A stretch of 64,000 bases of DNA from Alphaproteobacteria bacterium (GCA_018650465.1 JABIFY010000112.1:1-64000); one strand, 5' to 3'; counted from the first letter of the stretch, positions 33,919 to 43,975 are shown. Notes: a model not told the origin generated them from the letters alone. Numbers and translations are program-made.

Positions 33919-36900
33919 TTACATGGCAGCGATGTTAGCCATAACGGCAGTGAACATAGGTTCCAGTTGATCATAATTCCGTTCGATTTCCGGCCAATCA
34001 TCGGACTTACCCGCCGCCTCAAGCCTGGCACATATATCCGCCAGACCGTCCGCACCAATAGATCGGGAAGCCGATTTCAGCTTATGCCCGGCAGCACCAA
34101 TCTGGGCCGCGTCTTTTGCCTCATAGGCAGCATCGATTTCACCGACGGTCTCCCCGGCTGGACCAACGTAATCCTGCATGATTTCGCGGATTGTTTCTTC
34201 ATCATCACCAAAAGTTTCACGCAAAAACTTTGGATCGACGACACCTGAACGAGTGTTTACATCCGCTTGTGCAGAAGGATTACTCTCATCCGTCTTCACC
34301 GCCGGGGGCGCCACGCCTGCCTGGGCTGCAGGCATCCACTTGCGCAAGGTGTTTTTCAAATCCACCATGGCCAGGGGCTTGGACAAATAGTCATCCATAC
34401 CGGCGGCAATACAGCGCTCGGCCTCCCCTTCCAGGGCATTGGCGGTCACGGCAACGATGGGCGCACGGCGATTACCATTTTTTTCGTCCGCGCGGACAGC
34501 CGCTGTCAATTCGAAGCCATCCATATAAGGCATGTGGCAATCTGTCAGTAAAAGCGCATATTGCTTGCTGCGCCACGCAGCCAGGGCCAGCTTACCGTCG
34601 TCAGCCATCTCGCAAACATAGCCCAGCTTGTTCAACTGCCGACCGATAACCTGGCGGTTGGTCGGATTGTCTTCGGCCAAAAGGATCAGGGTGCCCGCGG
34701 CCAGCGCCTGCGCTGTCGTTGGCAATTCAACCTCGGCAATTTGCGTGTCTTCTGCCTCAGGCCTGGCCAGGGGGCTGGCACGTCCTGCTGCCACGGCAAC
34801 TGCCTTCACAAGCCGGCCGCGATAAAGCGGATGGCCATCCAGATTGACGGTGTTACTGTTTTCAATGCGCGCACTTCTGCGTCGGCCCCGGGCCAACAAA
34901 ACGCACTTCATACTTGTCGCCGACAAATTCTCTGACAATTTGCCATCCATATTAAGAACCGGATCAACATCCACAACGACGACATCAAAAGGTTTGCCGG
35001 AAAAGGTTTTTTGTTCCAGGGCTTCCAAGGCCTGTTGCATGGAAATTGCGACCACACAGTTAGCATTTTCTTTTTCCAGATAGCTACGCATCACCTGCGG
35101 CATCATGGAACTGTTGGTTACAAGTAAAATGTCGAGCCCCGAAAGATCTTCCCTGTTCCTGGTACTCTGTTGGTCTGGTTTTTTCAGAGAGACCTCAACA
35201 CTGAAGGTCGAGCCACTGCCGATCTCACTGTCGACACTGATCTTGCCGCCCATCAAATCGGTAATGTGTCGGCATATGGTCAAGCCCAGACCGGTTCCGC
35301 CAAAACGGCGAGTCGTCGAGTTTTCCGCTTGCGAAAAGGCCTCGAACAATCCTTCCAGGGCATCTTTGGAAATACCAATGCCCTGGTCCACGACTGACAA
35401 TCGAATTGTGACCGCGTTGTCATCTTCAGAAACCCGGTCGGCGCGGACGATAACCTCGCCCTGTTCGGAGAATTTGACCGCATTGCCGGTCAGATTAAAA
35501 ACAATCTGGCGCAAACGCACGGGATCGCCCAGCAAAGTCGCCGGCAAATCGGGATCAACATAACTGACAATACGAACACCCTTGCGATCAGCACCCGGTG
35601 CAATGGTCGCAGAAGCGCCTTCAATGATATCTTCCAGCGCCAGCGGAATGCTTTCAATGGTAAGCTTTCCAGCCTCAATTTTGGAAAAATCAAGGATGTC
35701 ATTGATAATCGTCAGCAGACTGTTACCTGAATCGCGAATGGTATCCAGAATTTGGGTTTGGTCATCATCCAGTGTGGTTTGAGAAAGCAGATCAGCCATC
35801 CCCAGAACACCGTTCATGGGGGTGCGAATTTCGTGGCTCATGGAGGCCAGAAAGTTTGCTTTTGCATCTGATGCTGCTTCAGCGGCATCAAGGGCGCGTC
35901 TTAACTCCTGCTCCGCCGCCTTGCGTTCGGTAATATCAGTGTAGGTGCTGACAAAACCGCCACCCGGTATCGGTCCGCCCCGGACTTCGATGTAATTGCC
36001 ATCCGGTCTTTGCCGTTCAAAAGCATGAGGTTCGAACAGTCGGGCACGTGCTATTTGTTTGCTAACATCATATTCCGGTGAACCTTTGTCAAATTCGTGA
36101 TGTTCGACATCATATTTCATGAAATCTTCAAAATCGGTGCCGACCCGGGCCAGTTCTTTCGGGTAACCTCTGATTTCAAGAAAATGGTCATTCCAGACCT
36201 GAAGCTTCAGATCATCACTAAAAGCGACAATCCCTTGTGCCATGGACCCCATGACTGCATGCAACATTCTTGTTTGCTCTTCCAGATCCGTTTCTGCCAA
36301 TTTCAAATCTGTAACATCCGTGCGAATTGTAACCACACCACCATCCGCAAGAGGATAGTTGTTGTCCATCAACCAACGGCCATTCACATCATGAACCGCC
36401 CCCTGGTCCCGCGCGCGCAAACGCAAAAGGCGCTCTTTCACCCATTCGTCAATGGTTTCGCCGGTCTTCTCATGGGCATTAGTCCGCTGGCATCCCTCAC
36501 GCAGGATTTCTTCATAATTCCGACCGGGAAACAGAAGTTCAGATACGGCCGAATACATTTGCGCGTAACGTTGGTTATGAATGACGAGACATTCGTCGCT
36601 GTCATACATGGCAAATCCAACCTCCAGCGCCTCAATGGCATCCCGTAATCTGCCGCGTTCACGTTCAACCGCATCGCGCGACTGCTTGATTTCGGCTTCC
36701 CACTCAGAGCGATAGGTAATGTCATGGAAGATGGCAATCACTGATCCGTCAGAGGCGCGTTTACGGATAACCTCAAATACCTGCTCACCGAACCGCTCCT
36801 CTACTGAATCCGTTTCCAATGTTCGATAAAACTCAAGACGATTGGCGACCAGCTGTTTGATGTCGATGTCAACGTCACCGTAGTCACCCCGTTCGGCGCG

Positions 36901-37284
36901 ATAGATTAAATGGTCATGCATGGAAGCGCCGGGTGCGGACAGCCGGGCAGGTAAATCGGCAAGAACCCGAAGGCGTTCACTGAAAGCAACAAACTTCATA
37001 TTCGGATCAAGAATGAAGAAGCCGTCTCCGGTTGAATCAAGCGCCTTGGTCAGGTACTCCCCGACAGCACTAACGCTGTTGTTACCGCCGCTCTTGTCTG
37101 TCCCAAACCTGATCAACAAATAGATAATCAGGAGGGATAATCCGGCGCTCAGAGCCAGAATAATATGGCGGAACCAATCCGTTTCAGGCGCACCAGAACG
37201 GTCAAATGATCCCGTTATTGACCATAAAACGAGTGTCAGGCCAAAGACCAAAAGTCCGACTGCAATTGATCCCCACTTTGGCAT
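33919..37284 (-). CDS. Hybrid sensor histidine kinase with three PAS domains, receivers and Hpt
   Basis: A 1121-residue phosphorelay protein in the inner membrane. Order: two N-terminal helices (about 5-27 and 40-62), three PAS-type domains (about 80-200, 215-335, 345-455, the last ending GGGFVSTYTDITERK), HisKA (SHEIRTPMNGVLG) and HATPase (GGTGLGLTICRH), a receiver-like domain lacking usual residues (near DVVVVDVDPVLNMDG), a canonical receiver (LLAEDNPTNRQ, LLLTDCHMPYMDG, KPL) and a C-terminal Hpt (AAGHKLKSASRSIGA). This matches BvgS/ArcB-like multistep relays. No partner response regulator is adjacent. The signal is unknown. Confidence 0.9.
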   Translation of the reverse strand: MPKWGSIAVGLLVFGLTLVLWSITGSFDRSGAPETDWFRHIILALSAGLSLLIIYLLIRFGTDKSGGNNSVSAVGEYLTKALDSTGDGFFILDPNMKFVAFSERLRVLADLPARLSAPGASMHDHLIYRAERGDYGDVDIDIKQLVANRLEFYRTLETDSVEERFGEQVFEVIRKRASDGSVIAIFHDITYRSEWEAEIKQSRDAVERERGRLRDAIEALEVGFAMYDSDECLVIHNQRYAQMYSAVSELLFPGRNYEEILREGCQRTNAHEKTGETIDEWVKERLLRLRARDQGAVHDVNGRWLMDNNYPLADGGVVTIRTDVTDLKLAETDLEEQTRMLHAVMGSMAQGIVAFSDDLKLQVWNDHFLEIRGYPKELARVGTDFEDFMKYDVEHHEFDKGSPEYDVSKQIARARLFEPHAFERQRPDGNYIEVRGGPIPGGGFVSTYTDITERKAAEQELRRALDAAEAASDAKANFLASMSHEIRTPMNGVLGMADLLSQTTLDDDQTQILDTIRDSGNSLLTIINDILDFSKIEAGKLTIESIPLALEDIIEGASATIAPGADRKGVRIVSYVDPDLPATLLGDPVRLRQIVFNLTGNAVKFSEQGEVIVRADRVSEDDNAVTIRLSVVDQGIGISKDALEGLFEAFSQAENSTTRRFGGTGLGLTICRHITDLMGGKISVDSEIGSGSTFSVEVSLKKPDQQSTRNREDLSGLDILLVTNSSMMPQVMRSYLEKENANCVVAISMQQALEALEQKTFSGKPFDVVVVDVDPVLNMDGKLSENLSATSMKCVLLARGRRRSARIENSNTVNLDGHPLYRGRLVKAVAVAAGRASPLARPEAEDTQIAEVELPTTAQALAAGTLILLAEDNPTNRQVIGRQLNKLGYVCEMADDGKLALAAWRSKQYALLLTDCHMPYMDGFELTAAVRADEKNGNRRAPIVAVTANALEGEAERCIAAGMDDYLSKPLAMVDLKNTLRKWMPAAQAGVAPPAVKTDESNPSAQADVNTRSGVVDPKFLRETFGDDEETIREIMQDYVGPAGETVGEIDAAYEAKDAAQIGAAGHKLKSASRSIGADGLADICARLEAAGKSDDWPEIERNYDQLEPMFTAVMANIAAM

Positions 37285-37369
37285 TCATTGGCCTTTTTCT
37301 TTTTTCCAATACCGCATCACCTCGCGATTATACTACTACAAGTAGGCTTTACGGCAAAACCTATCCGCC

Positions 37370-38305
37370 CTAGCCATCAGCATTAATTTTTCCGATCAAC
37401 TCACCCAACACCTCAACGGCCTTGTCATTTTCAACCTGGCAGGTGCCTGCTGCCTTGTGGCCACCGCCGCCATAAGTCAGGCAAAGTTCACCCACATCTG
37501 TTTCGGAAGAGCGATCCAGGATGGATTTGCCTATCGCGTATACTGTGTTCTGCTGTTTCAGCCCCCACAGCGCGTGAATGGAAATATTGCAATCCGGATA
37601 AACAGCGTAAATCACAAACCGGTTTCCGGCATAGATGACTTCTTCGTCACGCAAGTCCAGGACAACCAGATTGCCGTGCACTGTACCGCATCGGTCCAAC
37701 TGATCCTTGAATAATTCATCATGTTCCATGTAAAGATCAACGCGTTCCTTTACATCCGGCAAATCCAGAATCTGTGCAATTGTGTGTTCCCGGCAATAGT
37801 CAATTAATTCCATCATCAGGTCATAGTTCGATACCCGGAATTCCCGGAAGCGCCCCAGGCCGGTGCGCGAATCCATCAGGAAGTTCAACAGGTCCCAATC
37901 GTTGGGATTCAATATTTCACGTTTGTTGAACTGCGCGGCATCGCCCTTGTCTACGGCCGCCATCAAATCAACGTCGACCGAAGCAAAGCCATCCTTGCCG
38001 CCATAATGGTCATAGACCACCCGGGCCGCAGAGGCTGCATCAGGATCAATAATATGATTTTCGGGCAGGGCCCCGCCACCCCTTGTGACTTCACTTGAAT
38101 GGTGATCAAAGGCCAGGTGACAACCAGCGACATAGGGCAGGTTAGTCGTAATATCGTTGTCGGTAATTTCGATCTTGCCATCCTGCATGTCCTTTGGATG
38201 GACAAACTTGATCTCGTCAATCAGGCCTTTTTCTTTCAGCAAAACGGCACAGACCAAGCCATCAAAATCACTACGGGTAACAAGGCGAAATTTGTTCTCG
38301 GACAA
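37370..38305 (-). CDS. DHH-family phosphoesterase
   Basis: A 311-residue enzyme with DFDGLVCAVLL, FDHHSSEV and a C-terminal DHHA1-type GGGGHKAAGTC, the metal-binding motifs of DHH phosphoesterases. Members cleave nano-RNA, pAp, c-di-AMP or inorganic polyphosphate. The short form without extra sensor domains fits NrnA-like or exopolyphosphatase-like members; the sequence does not decide. Cytosolic, Mn-dependent. Confidence 0.85.
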   Translation of the reverse strand: MSENKFRLVTRSDFDGLVCAVLLKEKGLIDEIKFVHPKDMQDGKIEITDNDITTNLPYVAGCHLAFDHHSSEVTRGGGALPENHIIDPDAASAARVVYDHYGGKDGFASVDVDLMAAVDKGDAAQFNKREILNPNDWDLLNFLMDSRTGLGRFREFRVSNYDLMMELIDYCREHTIAQILDLPDVKERVDLYMEHDELFKDQLDRCGTVHGNLVVLDLRDEEVIYAGNRFVIYAVYPDCNISIHALWGLKQQNTVYAIGKSILDRSSETDVGELCLTYGGGGHKAAGTCQVENDKAVEVLGELIGKINADG

Positions 38306-38495
38306 GGTAACCTCCCAATCATTTTCTTAAAAGATATCCAGCACTTGGTGGCCGGTTTTCAAAACTATACTAAGGCTATTTGCACAGGAGAATCCAGATG
38401 CCGATGCACCTTTGATTTTATGAGTTTTTGTCAGCAAAGGCTCATCCGGTTTAAACGAAATTGCTGCTGCCTCGATTATTAACGCCCACCCTGAT

Positions 38496-38873
38496 TTATA
38501 TGAAACGCAAGGTTTCCGACAAAGCAGGAATCGCACTAATATTTTGGCAGCGGGTCCAGACTTGTGGTGGGGTTTGTGGTCCGGGGGCCGCCTCCGGCGT
38601 TTGCCAGAAATTCATGATTTCCTCTGATCTTTGGACCATAAAAACATTTTCTCCGGCACCTTTATCTGAAGCAGGAATTTTGTAGCGAAAAGCATGGCGA
38701 TCATAGCTACCGGTCATTGACGTACCACCTGGCGTCACAATTTGTGGCCCATTAATCTTCAAATGTCGGCCAGCATTACACCAGTCACCGTCGATGGCAT
38801 CGGCAAATGCGGGACTGGAAAATCCGGCCAGTAACAATATGAAAACAAGAAACTTCACAGCGACATGGCTCAT
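38496..38873 (-). CDS. Small exported protein, unknown
   Basis: A 125-residue protein from ATG 38873, with a Sec signal (hydrophobic FLVFILLLAGF, cleavage after AFA). An alternative start ten codons upstream lacks a ribosome site. The mature part has DGDWCNAGRHLKINGPQIVTP and FWQTPEAA; two cysteines may pair. It looks like the small lipocalin-like or PepSY-unrelated periplasmic proteins common in marine alphaproteobacteria. No function assigned. Confidence 0.65.
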   Translation of the reverse strand: MSHVAVKFLVFILLLAGFSSPAFADAIDGDWCNAGRHLKINGPQIVTPGGTSMTGSYDRHAFRYKIPASDKGAGENVFMVQRSEEIMNFWQTPEAAPGPQTPPQVWTRCQNISAIPALSETLRFI

Positions 38874-38992
38874 TTTCAAGACCTTTCTGCCCATCGACAT
38901 CATTGTTTGACCGACTATGTCACATTTATGTCTTGCAGGTCTTTTGACAAGTTCGTTACTGAAAGCCGATTGCCGCCGTCAAAGACCGGGGA

Positions 38993-39883
38993 TCAATCCG
39001 AAGTCGCGGATTGCTGACCCTGAACGGTGAAGAAAGAGGCCGATTTTGGTTGCGCGGGCAATTCTACTTCCAGCGGGATCATGCGGGCGACCGGACTGGC
39101 CACGCCGTTTACAATCAGACCCTCAAAGCGCGACGGCATGGGGTTCCGCGCAATCGGCACCGCATCCGCCGCCGAGTAAACACAGATATAAAGGGTTCTG
39201 GAGCGGGCAGATTTGTTGGCTCGGGAACTGTGCTGCAATCGGGTATGCATCAGGCAGACGCTGCCTGCCTTGCCCATGACAGGTACTTCCTGCCGCGCCA
39301 GTTCTCTGGTTGTTTCTTCGTCAACCGTGCCGGTAAAAACACCGTCCTGAAACAAGGAATTCACGGCCCCGCGATGGGTGCCGGGTGCAACAAGCAGACA
39401 ACCATTTTCCTCAGTGACATCGTCCAGCATCAGCAGCGCTGTAACAACATCATCGTTCGTATGCGGCGTATAGGGAAAATCCTGATGCCAGTGAACAACC
39501 GTATTGTTACCGGGCAATTTCGAGTTAATCTTGCAATGATGATACTTGATGTTGGGGCCAATGAGATCAGCCACCATCCCGACAACAGCCGACCCGCGCA
39601 TGACTTCCATGTAAGTGTCGGATATCTCTGACGGGTTATTGACCCGTCGCAAGGCCGGGTTCCCGGATGTATGTTCAGCGCCGATGTCGAACCGTGGCCG
39701 GTTATCTACGGTTGGCGTTCCCCACGGTTCAGTATGGCCGCGACTTTCAGCCACCCAGTCAGTGAACTCACCCTGCAGCCGCTTCAGTTCTTCGTCTGTT
39801 ACGGCATTTTCAACGGTTACATAGCCTTCTTGCCAGAAGGTAGCGATATCCGCATCAGAAAGTATGTTGGTTTTGCTATTCAT
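38993..39883 (-). CDS. Phytanoyl-CoA dioxygenase (PhyH)-like Fe(II)/2-oxoglutarate oxygenase
   Basis: A 296-residue member of the PhyH family. His133-x-Asp135 in HWHQDFPY and distal His218 in RLQHSS form the iron triad, with Arg near residue 227 for 2-oxoglutarate. Substrates of the family include phytanoyl-CoA, ectoine and small halogenated or hydroxylated compounds. The 296-residue length is close to many uncharacterised bacterial members. Function not known here. Confidence 0.88.
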   Translation of the reverse strand: MNSKTNILSDADIATFWQEGYVTVENAVTDEELKRLQGEFTDWVAESRGHTEPWGTPTVDNRPRFDIGAEHTSGNPALRRVNNPSEISDTYMEVMRGSAVVGMVADLIGPNIKYHHCKINSKLPGNNTVVHWHQDFPYTPHTNDDVVTALLMLDDVTEENGCLLVAPGTHRGAVNSLFQDGVFTGTVDEETTRELARQEVPVMGKAGSVCLMHTRLQHSSRANKSARSRTLYICVYSAADAVPIARNPMPSRFEGLIVNGVASPVARMIPLEVELPAQPKSASFFTVQGQQSATSD

Positions 39884-39954
39884 AAGCTGACAGTAAATCT
39901 ATTTACGCGACCAATGCAAATAACACTCTTTTCCTTCACAGCGGCCAATACTCA

Positions 39955-41862
39955 TCAGCTCTCGGCCTTTTTGCGCTGGACCGTGCGTTCTGGTGGGAAT
40001 GACAACAAGACTGTTGTTCCAAGGCCCACCTGGCTTTCAAGGGTCAGGGTACCACCGTGCATTTCCATAAACCGCCTCGCCAGAGGCAACCCAAGGCCCG
40101 TACCTTCGTGAGAAACTTCCGAGCTTTCCCGCACCTGGCCAAAGGGTTCAAAAACCCGATCCAGATCCTTGACATCGATGCCCGGTCCGTTGTCACGAAT
40201 TGAAATTGTCAGCCCCATATCTTCTTGAAGTTTTGTCGATATGGAAATGCGACCGTTTTCTTCCGTAAATTTAACGGCATTGCCCAAGAGATTGATCAGA
40301 ATTTGTTTCAGGATGCGTTCATCGGCATGTATTTCTGCCACATCCGGATCAAGTTGAACGTCGGGATAGATATATTTCCCGCGGGCCTTTCCACCGATCA
40401 GTCGCAAGCATGCACTGATTGTACCTTCAACATTGACGATACTCTCGTCCAGTTCAAATTCGCCTGCTTCAACCTTTGAGACATCCAGAATATCTGTAAT
40501 CAGGGACAAAAGATGGCCACTTGCAGCGTTGATATCGCTGGCATAGTCGACATATCTTTGATTGTTTAGTTTACCAAACATCTCGTCTTTTAATATCTGG
40601 GAAAATCCGTTGATGGCGTTCAGGGGCGTACGAAGTTCGTGGCTCATATTTGCCAGAAACTCGGTTTTCGCAAAACTGGCGTGCTCCGCCCGTTCCTTTT
40701 CTGCTTGCAAGGACATGGTGCGTTCCAGAACCCGTGACTCCAGGGTGCGGTTTAACTGTTTGAGTTCCTCGCGCGCCTGATAGATCAAGGTAATATCAGA
40801 ACCTGTGCCCCGGTAGCCAAGAAACTTGCCGTGAACATCGAAGGAAGGAACGCCATTGACTGAAAGCCATCTTGGCCTCCCGTCCCGCCCCATAACTTCA
40901 TACTCGAAATCGCGAAATGGTTGATGCAGTTCCAGTCTTTGTTGATGACGCTGCCATTGCCGTTCACTGCCCGTTGGGTTGAAATATTCGACGTCCAAAC
41001 GTGTTTTACCGATGATGTCCTCAGGCTCTATCTGCACGATTTCAAAAAATCGTTTGCTGATTCGACTAAACTTGTATGCGTCGTCATATTCCCAAAACCA
41101 GTCAGCCGCAGATTCCGCAAATTTCACGAGTTCTTCTTCGCTGTGTTTCAGGGCATTCACCGCCTCTTCACGTTCCTGCATGATGCGGGCCAAAACGTCG
41201 CGGCTTGTTTTCATCTGATCACTCAGCCCCTCCCGTTCCAGCCGGGTTTGCCGGCCAGCAGCGTGAAACAGCCAAATCCCCATGCCAAGTGCCGCCGTCA
41301 TGATCGCAAGGGCAAACCTGGTCAAAAATTCGAAGCGAGACCAGTTTTTCTGGTTATTGCCAACAGCAATCTTATCGGCAATGCTCCGACGCTCAATCAA
41401 CTGTCGGACCATCGTCAACGCAGCAACCATTCCTGGCGTCAGTTGATCAAGGTCTGCCTGGCCAGGTTGATCAAACAAGGAAATTTTCTGACTTGTAATT
41501 TCTATCTGCCTGGTGATTTTCCGTACTTCGCCAATATTCAGTTCCGGATATTGTTCATTCAAACGTATCAGGTCGCGCAAACGCCCCAGCAGTTTTCCAC
41601 GCACCTGGTCCAGTTTTCGCCTTTGCTCAAGATCGTTTAATTTAATGAAGTCGCCGACCTGACGATTGAAATTCTCAACGTCAAATACCAGAAAACTGAG
41701 ATCGGCTGCCGCGATTTGACGCTGCGGGGCCAGATCTTGCCTGATTTCAGACTTCGAATATTCAGCATAAGTCCATGTCGCCGTACCCGCCAGAAAAGCA
41801 GATACGACAATCAGGATCATCACCCCTGATTTCGTGAACCTGCTTTCATCGAACAGCGTCAT
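39955..41862 (-). CDS. Membrane PAS-sensor histidine kinase
   Basis: A 635-residue kinase. One helix near the N-terminus (SGVMILIVVSAFLAGTATW), a periplasmic sensor region of about 150 residues, a second helix (FALAIMTAALGMGIWLF), a PAS domain (DWFWEYDD to GYRGTGSDITL), a coiled linker, HisKA (SHELRTPLNAINGFSQIL) and HATPase (DNGPGI, GTGLGLPLARRF). I use ATG 41862 with AGGAGC before it rather than the TTG at 41883. No response regulator is adjacent. The upstream region has 11-bp tandem repeats. Confidence 0.9.
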   Translation of the reverse strand: MTLFDESRFTKSGVMILIVVSAFLAGTATWTYAEYSKSEIRQDLAPQRQIAAADLSFLVFDVENFNRQVGDFIKLNDLEQRRKLDQVRGKLLGRLRDLIRLNEQYPELNIGEVRKITRQIEITSQKISLFDQPGQADLDQLTPGMVAALTMVRQLIERRSIADKIAVGNNQKNWSRFEFLTRFALAIMTAALGMGIWLFHAAGRQTRLEREGLSDQMKTSRDVLARIMQEREEAVNALKHSEEELVKFAESAADWFWEYDDAYKFSRISKRFFEIVQIEPEDIIGKTRLDVEYFNPTGSERQWQRHQQRLELHQPFRDFEYEVMGRDGRPRWLSVNGVPSFDVHGKFLGYRGTGSDITLIYQAREELKQLNRTLESRVLERTMSLQAEKERAEHASFAKTEFLANMSHELRTPLNAINGFSQILKDEMFGKLNNQRYVDYASDINAASGHLLSLITDILDVSKVEAGEFELDESIVNVEGTISACLRLIGGKARGKYIYPDVQLDPDVAEIHADERILKQILINLLGNAVKFTEENGRISISTKLQEDMGLTISIRDNGPGIDVKDLDRVFEPFGQVRESSEVSHEGTGLGLPLARRFMEMHGGTLTLESQVGLGTTVLLSFPPERTVQRKKAES

Positions 41863-41891
41863 TTCTGCTCCTTGAACTTGCAATCAACTAA

Positions 41892-41920
41892 CTAGAGCGA
41901 TTCCGTTTAAGCAGGAATCG
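41892..41920. repeat. TAGAGCG-type dispersed palindrome, second copy
   Basis: CTAGAGCGATTCC then, after a short loop, GGAATCG. It shares the CTAGAGCG lead-in with the element at 30862-30888. Confidence 0.5.
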
Positions 41921-41927
41921 CCCTGGT

Positions 41928-41960
41928 CTGAACCTGATCTGAACCCGGTCCGAACCTGAT
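41928..41960. repeat. Three 11-bp tandem repeats upstream of PAS kinase
   Basis: CTGAACCTGAT, CTGAACCCGGT and CCGAACCTGAT lie end to end, one helical turn apart, about 66-98 bases before the kinase start. They could be an operator array or slippage copies. The rest of the 335-base gap to the MFS gene holds a 6-2-6 dyad AACCTCAAGAGGTT (42012-42025) and no further gene of note. Confidence 0.55.
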
Positions 41961-42162
41961 CAGACAAAGTATGAGCCCTTGAAGCAATATACCAAACTTT
42001 ACAAAACTTAAAACCTCAAGAGGTTCAAGCACACTTGGCGAAAGCCATTATTTCACATATTGCACTGCCCCGGGATTATTTGTTTGCGCTGCCTGGCACA
42101 CATCTAGTCGTCCCACGGTGCCAACGTCTGGTCATTACCTGCAATTAAGATAGTCTGACGCC

Positions 42163-42201
42163 ATGAAAAATTCCAAACCACCTCGCCGCCCGACATTGTG
42201 A
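42163..42201 (+). other. Possible 12-residue leader ORF overlapping MFS start
   Basis: ATG at 42163 opens a 12-codon frame (KNSKPPRRPTL after Met) whose stop TGA overlaps the GTG of the MFS gene by 4 bases. It may couple translation of the transporter, but could equally be chance. Confidence 0.3.
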
Positions 42202-43373
42202 CAAATCGCCAGACTTTTTCAGTCGCTGTTGGCGGCATGATCGCCATGGCTGCGGCCATGGGAATTGGCCGCTTTGTATATACCCCGATCCTGCCCTTCA
42301 TGGAATCGGCTCTGGCCTTGTCAAAATCTGATGCTGGACTAATCGCTACGGCAAATTTCGCCGGGTATCTCACCGGTGCCCTTTTGGCATCTTCGCCAGT
42401 ATTGAAAGGCAGCCGTCGTCTGTGGTGTATTGGCATGTTGGCCGTCAGTGCAGTACCGACCGGTATGATGGCGGCAACAGTTTCCATCGAATTCTTTATG
42501 GCGTTGCGATTTGCTGGCGGGTTTGCCAGCGCATTTGTTCTTGTTTTTGGTTCTGCTCTGGTACTGGAAACCCTGGCCCGACAACACAGAGCAGATTTAT
42601 CTGCTTTGCATTTTGGTGGTGTCGGTATTGGCATCGCCTTTTCAGCCGTCCTGGTGGCCCAAATTGACGGACTGGGATTTGACTGGCGTGCCCAGTGGCT
42701 TGCCTGCGCCTTTGTGACATTGGTGGCCGCAATTGCTGTCATGTTTTTGATCAAGCCCGAAATGGATGTTGCTCCCCCCGCCGCGAACAAAGTTGATATT
42801 ATCCCGGCCCAGGATCAGTCCGCGCCACGTTTGTGGCCCCTGGTGCTGGCCTACGGCTTGTTTGGTTTTGGTTACGTGATCACGGCAACGTTCATTTCAA
42901 CCATGGTCAGGACACAAACAGAAATCCAGTTCCTGGAGCCATATATCTGGTTGATTGTCGGGCTGGCAGGCGTGCCGTCCGTTTTTATCTGGACAATCGT
43001 TGCCAGGCGCTTTGGCACGTCCCAGGGTTTTGCCATGGCCTGCCTGGTCGAAGCCATTGCTGTGGCGCTGAGTGTGCTGGCATCGGGACCTGTGGCCATG
43101 GTTACAGCGGCAATTTTTCTGGGTGGAACCTTTATGGGAATCACAGCCCTTGGTTTGATGCGGGCACGTGAGATCAATACCGGAGATTCACGCCGCATGC
43201 TGGGGCTGATGACCGCCGCGTTCGGGGTTGGCCAGATGATCGGCCCCAGCTTTGCCGGATACGCCTGGCAGTTTGGCAACAGCTTCCTGTTCCCATCAAT
43301 GACGGCGGCACTCGGTCTTGCCATCGCAGCCGCCCTGACCATCAAGCCGATAAAACCAGGTCGCCCGGCATAA
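42198..43373 (+). CDS. MFS transporter, YbfB/YjiJ-like
   Basis: A 391-residue major-facilitator protein with about 12 helices and the start motif MGIGRFVYTPILPFM typical of YbfB/YjiJ family members. Exports or imports an unidentified small molecule. The GTG start has only weak support; a GGCGGC-rich stretch lies before it and an upstream 12-codon frame overlaps it. Confidence 0.88.
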   Translation: MTNRQTFSVAVGGMIAMAAAMGIGRFVYTPILPFMESALALSKSDAGLIATANFAGYLTGALLASSPVLKGSRRLWCIGMLAVSAVPTGMMAATVSIEFFMALRFAGGFASAFVLVFGSALVLETLARQHRADLSALHFGGVGIGIAFSAVLVAQIDGLGFDWRAQWLACAFVTLVAAIAVMFLIKPEMDVAPPAANKVDIIPAQDQSAPRLWPLVLAYGLFGFGYVITATFISTMVRTQTEIQFLEPYIWLIVGLAGVPSVFIWTIVARRFGTSQGFAMACLVEAIAVALSVLASGPVAMVTAAIFLGGTFMGITALGLMRAREINTGDSRRMLGLMTAAFGVGQMIGPSFAGYAWQFGNSFLFPSMTAALGLAIAAALTIKPIKPGRPA

Positions 43374-43406
43374 GCGATTCCGGATTAGATGGAAACGTTC
43401 TGGAAT

Positions 43407-43724
43407 TTAGCCTGTCGGGGAGAGGACGTGAATAATACGATCCGCGATCATTTCTTTTGAGCGCGCACCATAGTCTTTCATATGCGGCGAAACGGCATGG
43501 GCCATCAGTGCAGCAAGACTTTCCCATTTTTCGATGACGACAAATGTGTCTTCGCCAAAGGCGGTCTGAAATGGCCCGACATCCGCGGTGTCGATAGTTG
43601 CACCATATTCAATACAGCCATCTTCGGCATGAACTGCGGGTACATTTGCGTTGAACATTTCCAGCAAAGCAGTCCGCTGGCCGGGTTTCGCCGTGATAAC
43701 AGCCACAACATTGACCATTTCCAT
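43407..43724 (-). CDS. ABM-superfamily protein
   Basis: A 105-residue member of the antibiotic-biosynthesis-monooxygenase fold: VVAVITAKPGQRTALLEMF and EDTFVVIEKWESLAALMAHAV. Like the protein at 16576 but only distantly similar. Could be a quinol oxygenase or a ligand-binding protein. Confidence 0.83.
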   Translation of the reverse strand: MEMVNVVAVITAKPGQRTALLEMFNANVPAVHAEDGCIEYGATIDTADVGPFQTAFGEDTFVVIEKWESLAALMAHAVSPHMKDYGARSKEMIADRIIHVLSPTG

Positions 43725-43975
43725 TTATTATCTCTCCTGAGTGTCAGATTTTACTGTTTCTGTGATATTTGATCCGCAACATCAGTTCCGGGCCAAGCGA
43801 CAAGCGCCTATACTAGAGTGAAACTGTATGTGACGGAAACTCTCAATCAATGAAAATTTGCCCTGCGAGCCCCAAAAAACATATTATTAACAAGTCCCTG
43901 TCACATTGCAGAAACAATTCTCCCTTAAGTTCATCGCCTTTAGTTGTTTAAAAAAATTTGTGAAAGCCAGTCTAA

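Noticed and set aside
42104-42790. 228-codon open frame opposite the MFS gene
   Set aside because: Composition is a mirror of the MFS gene, with no domain and no ribosome site.
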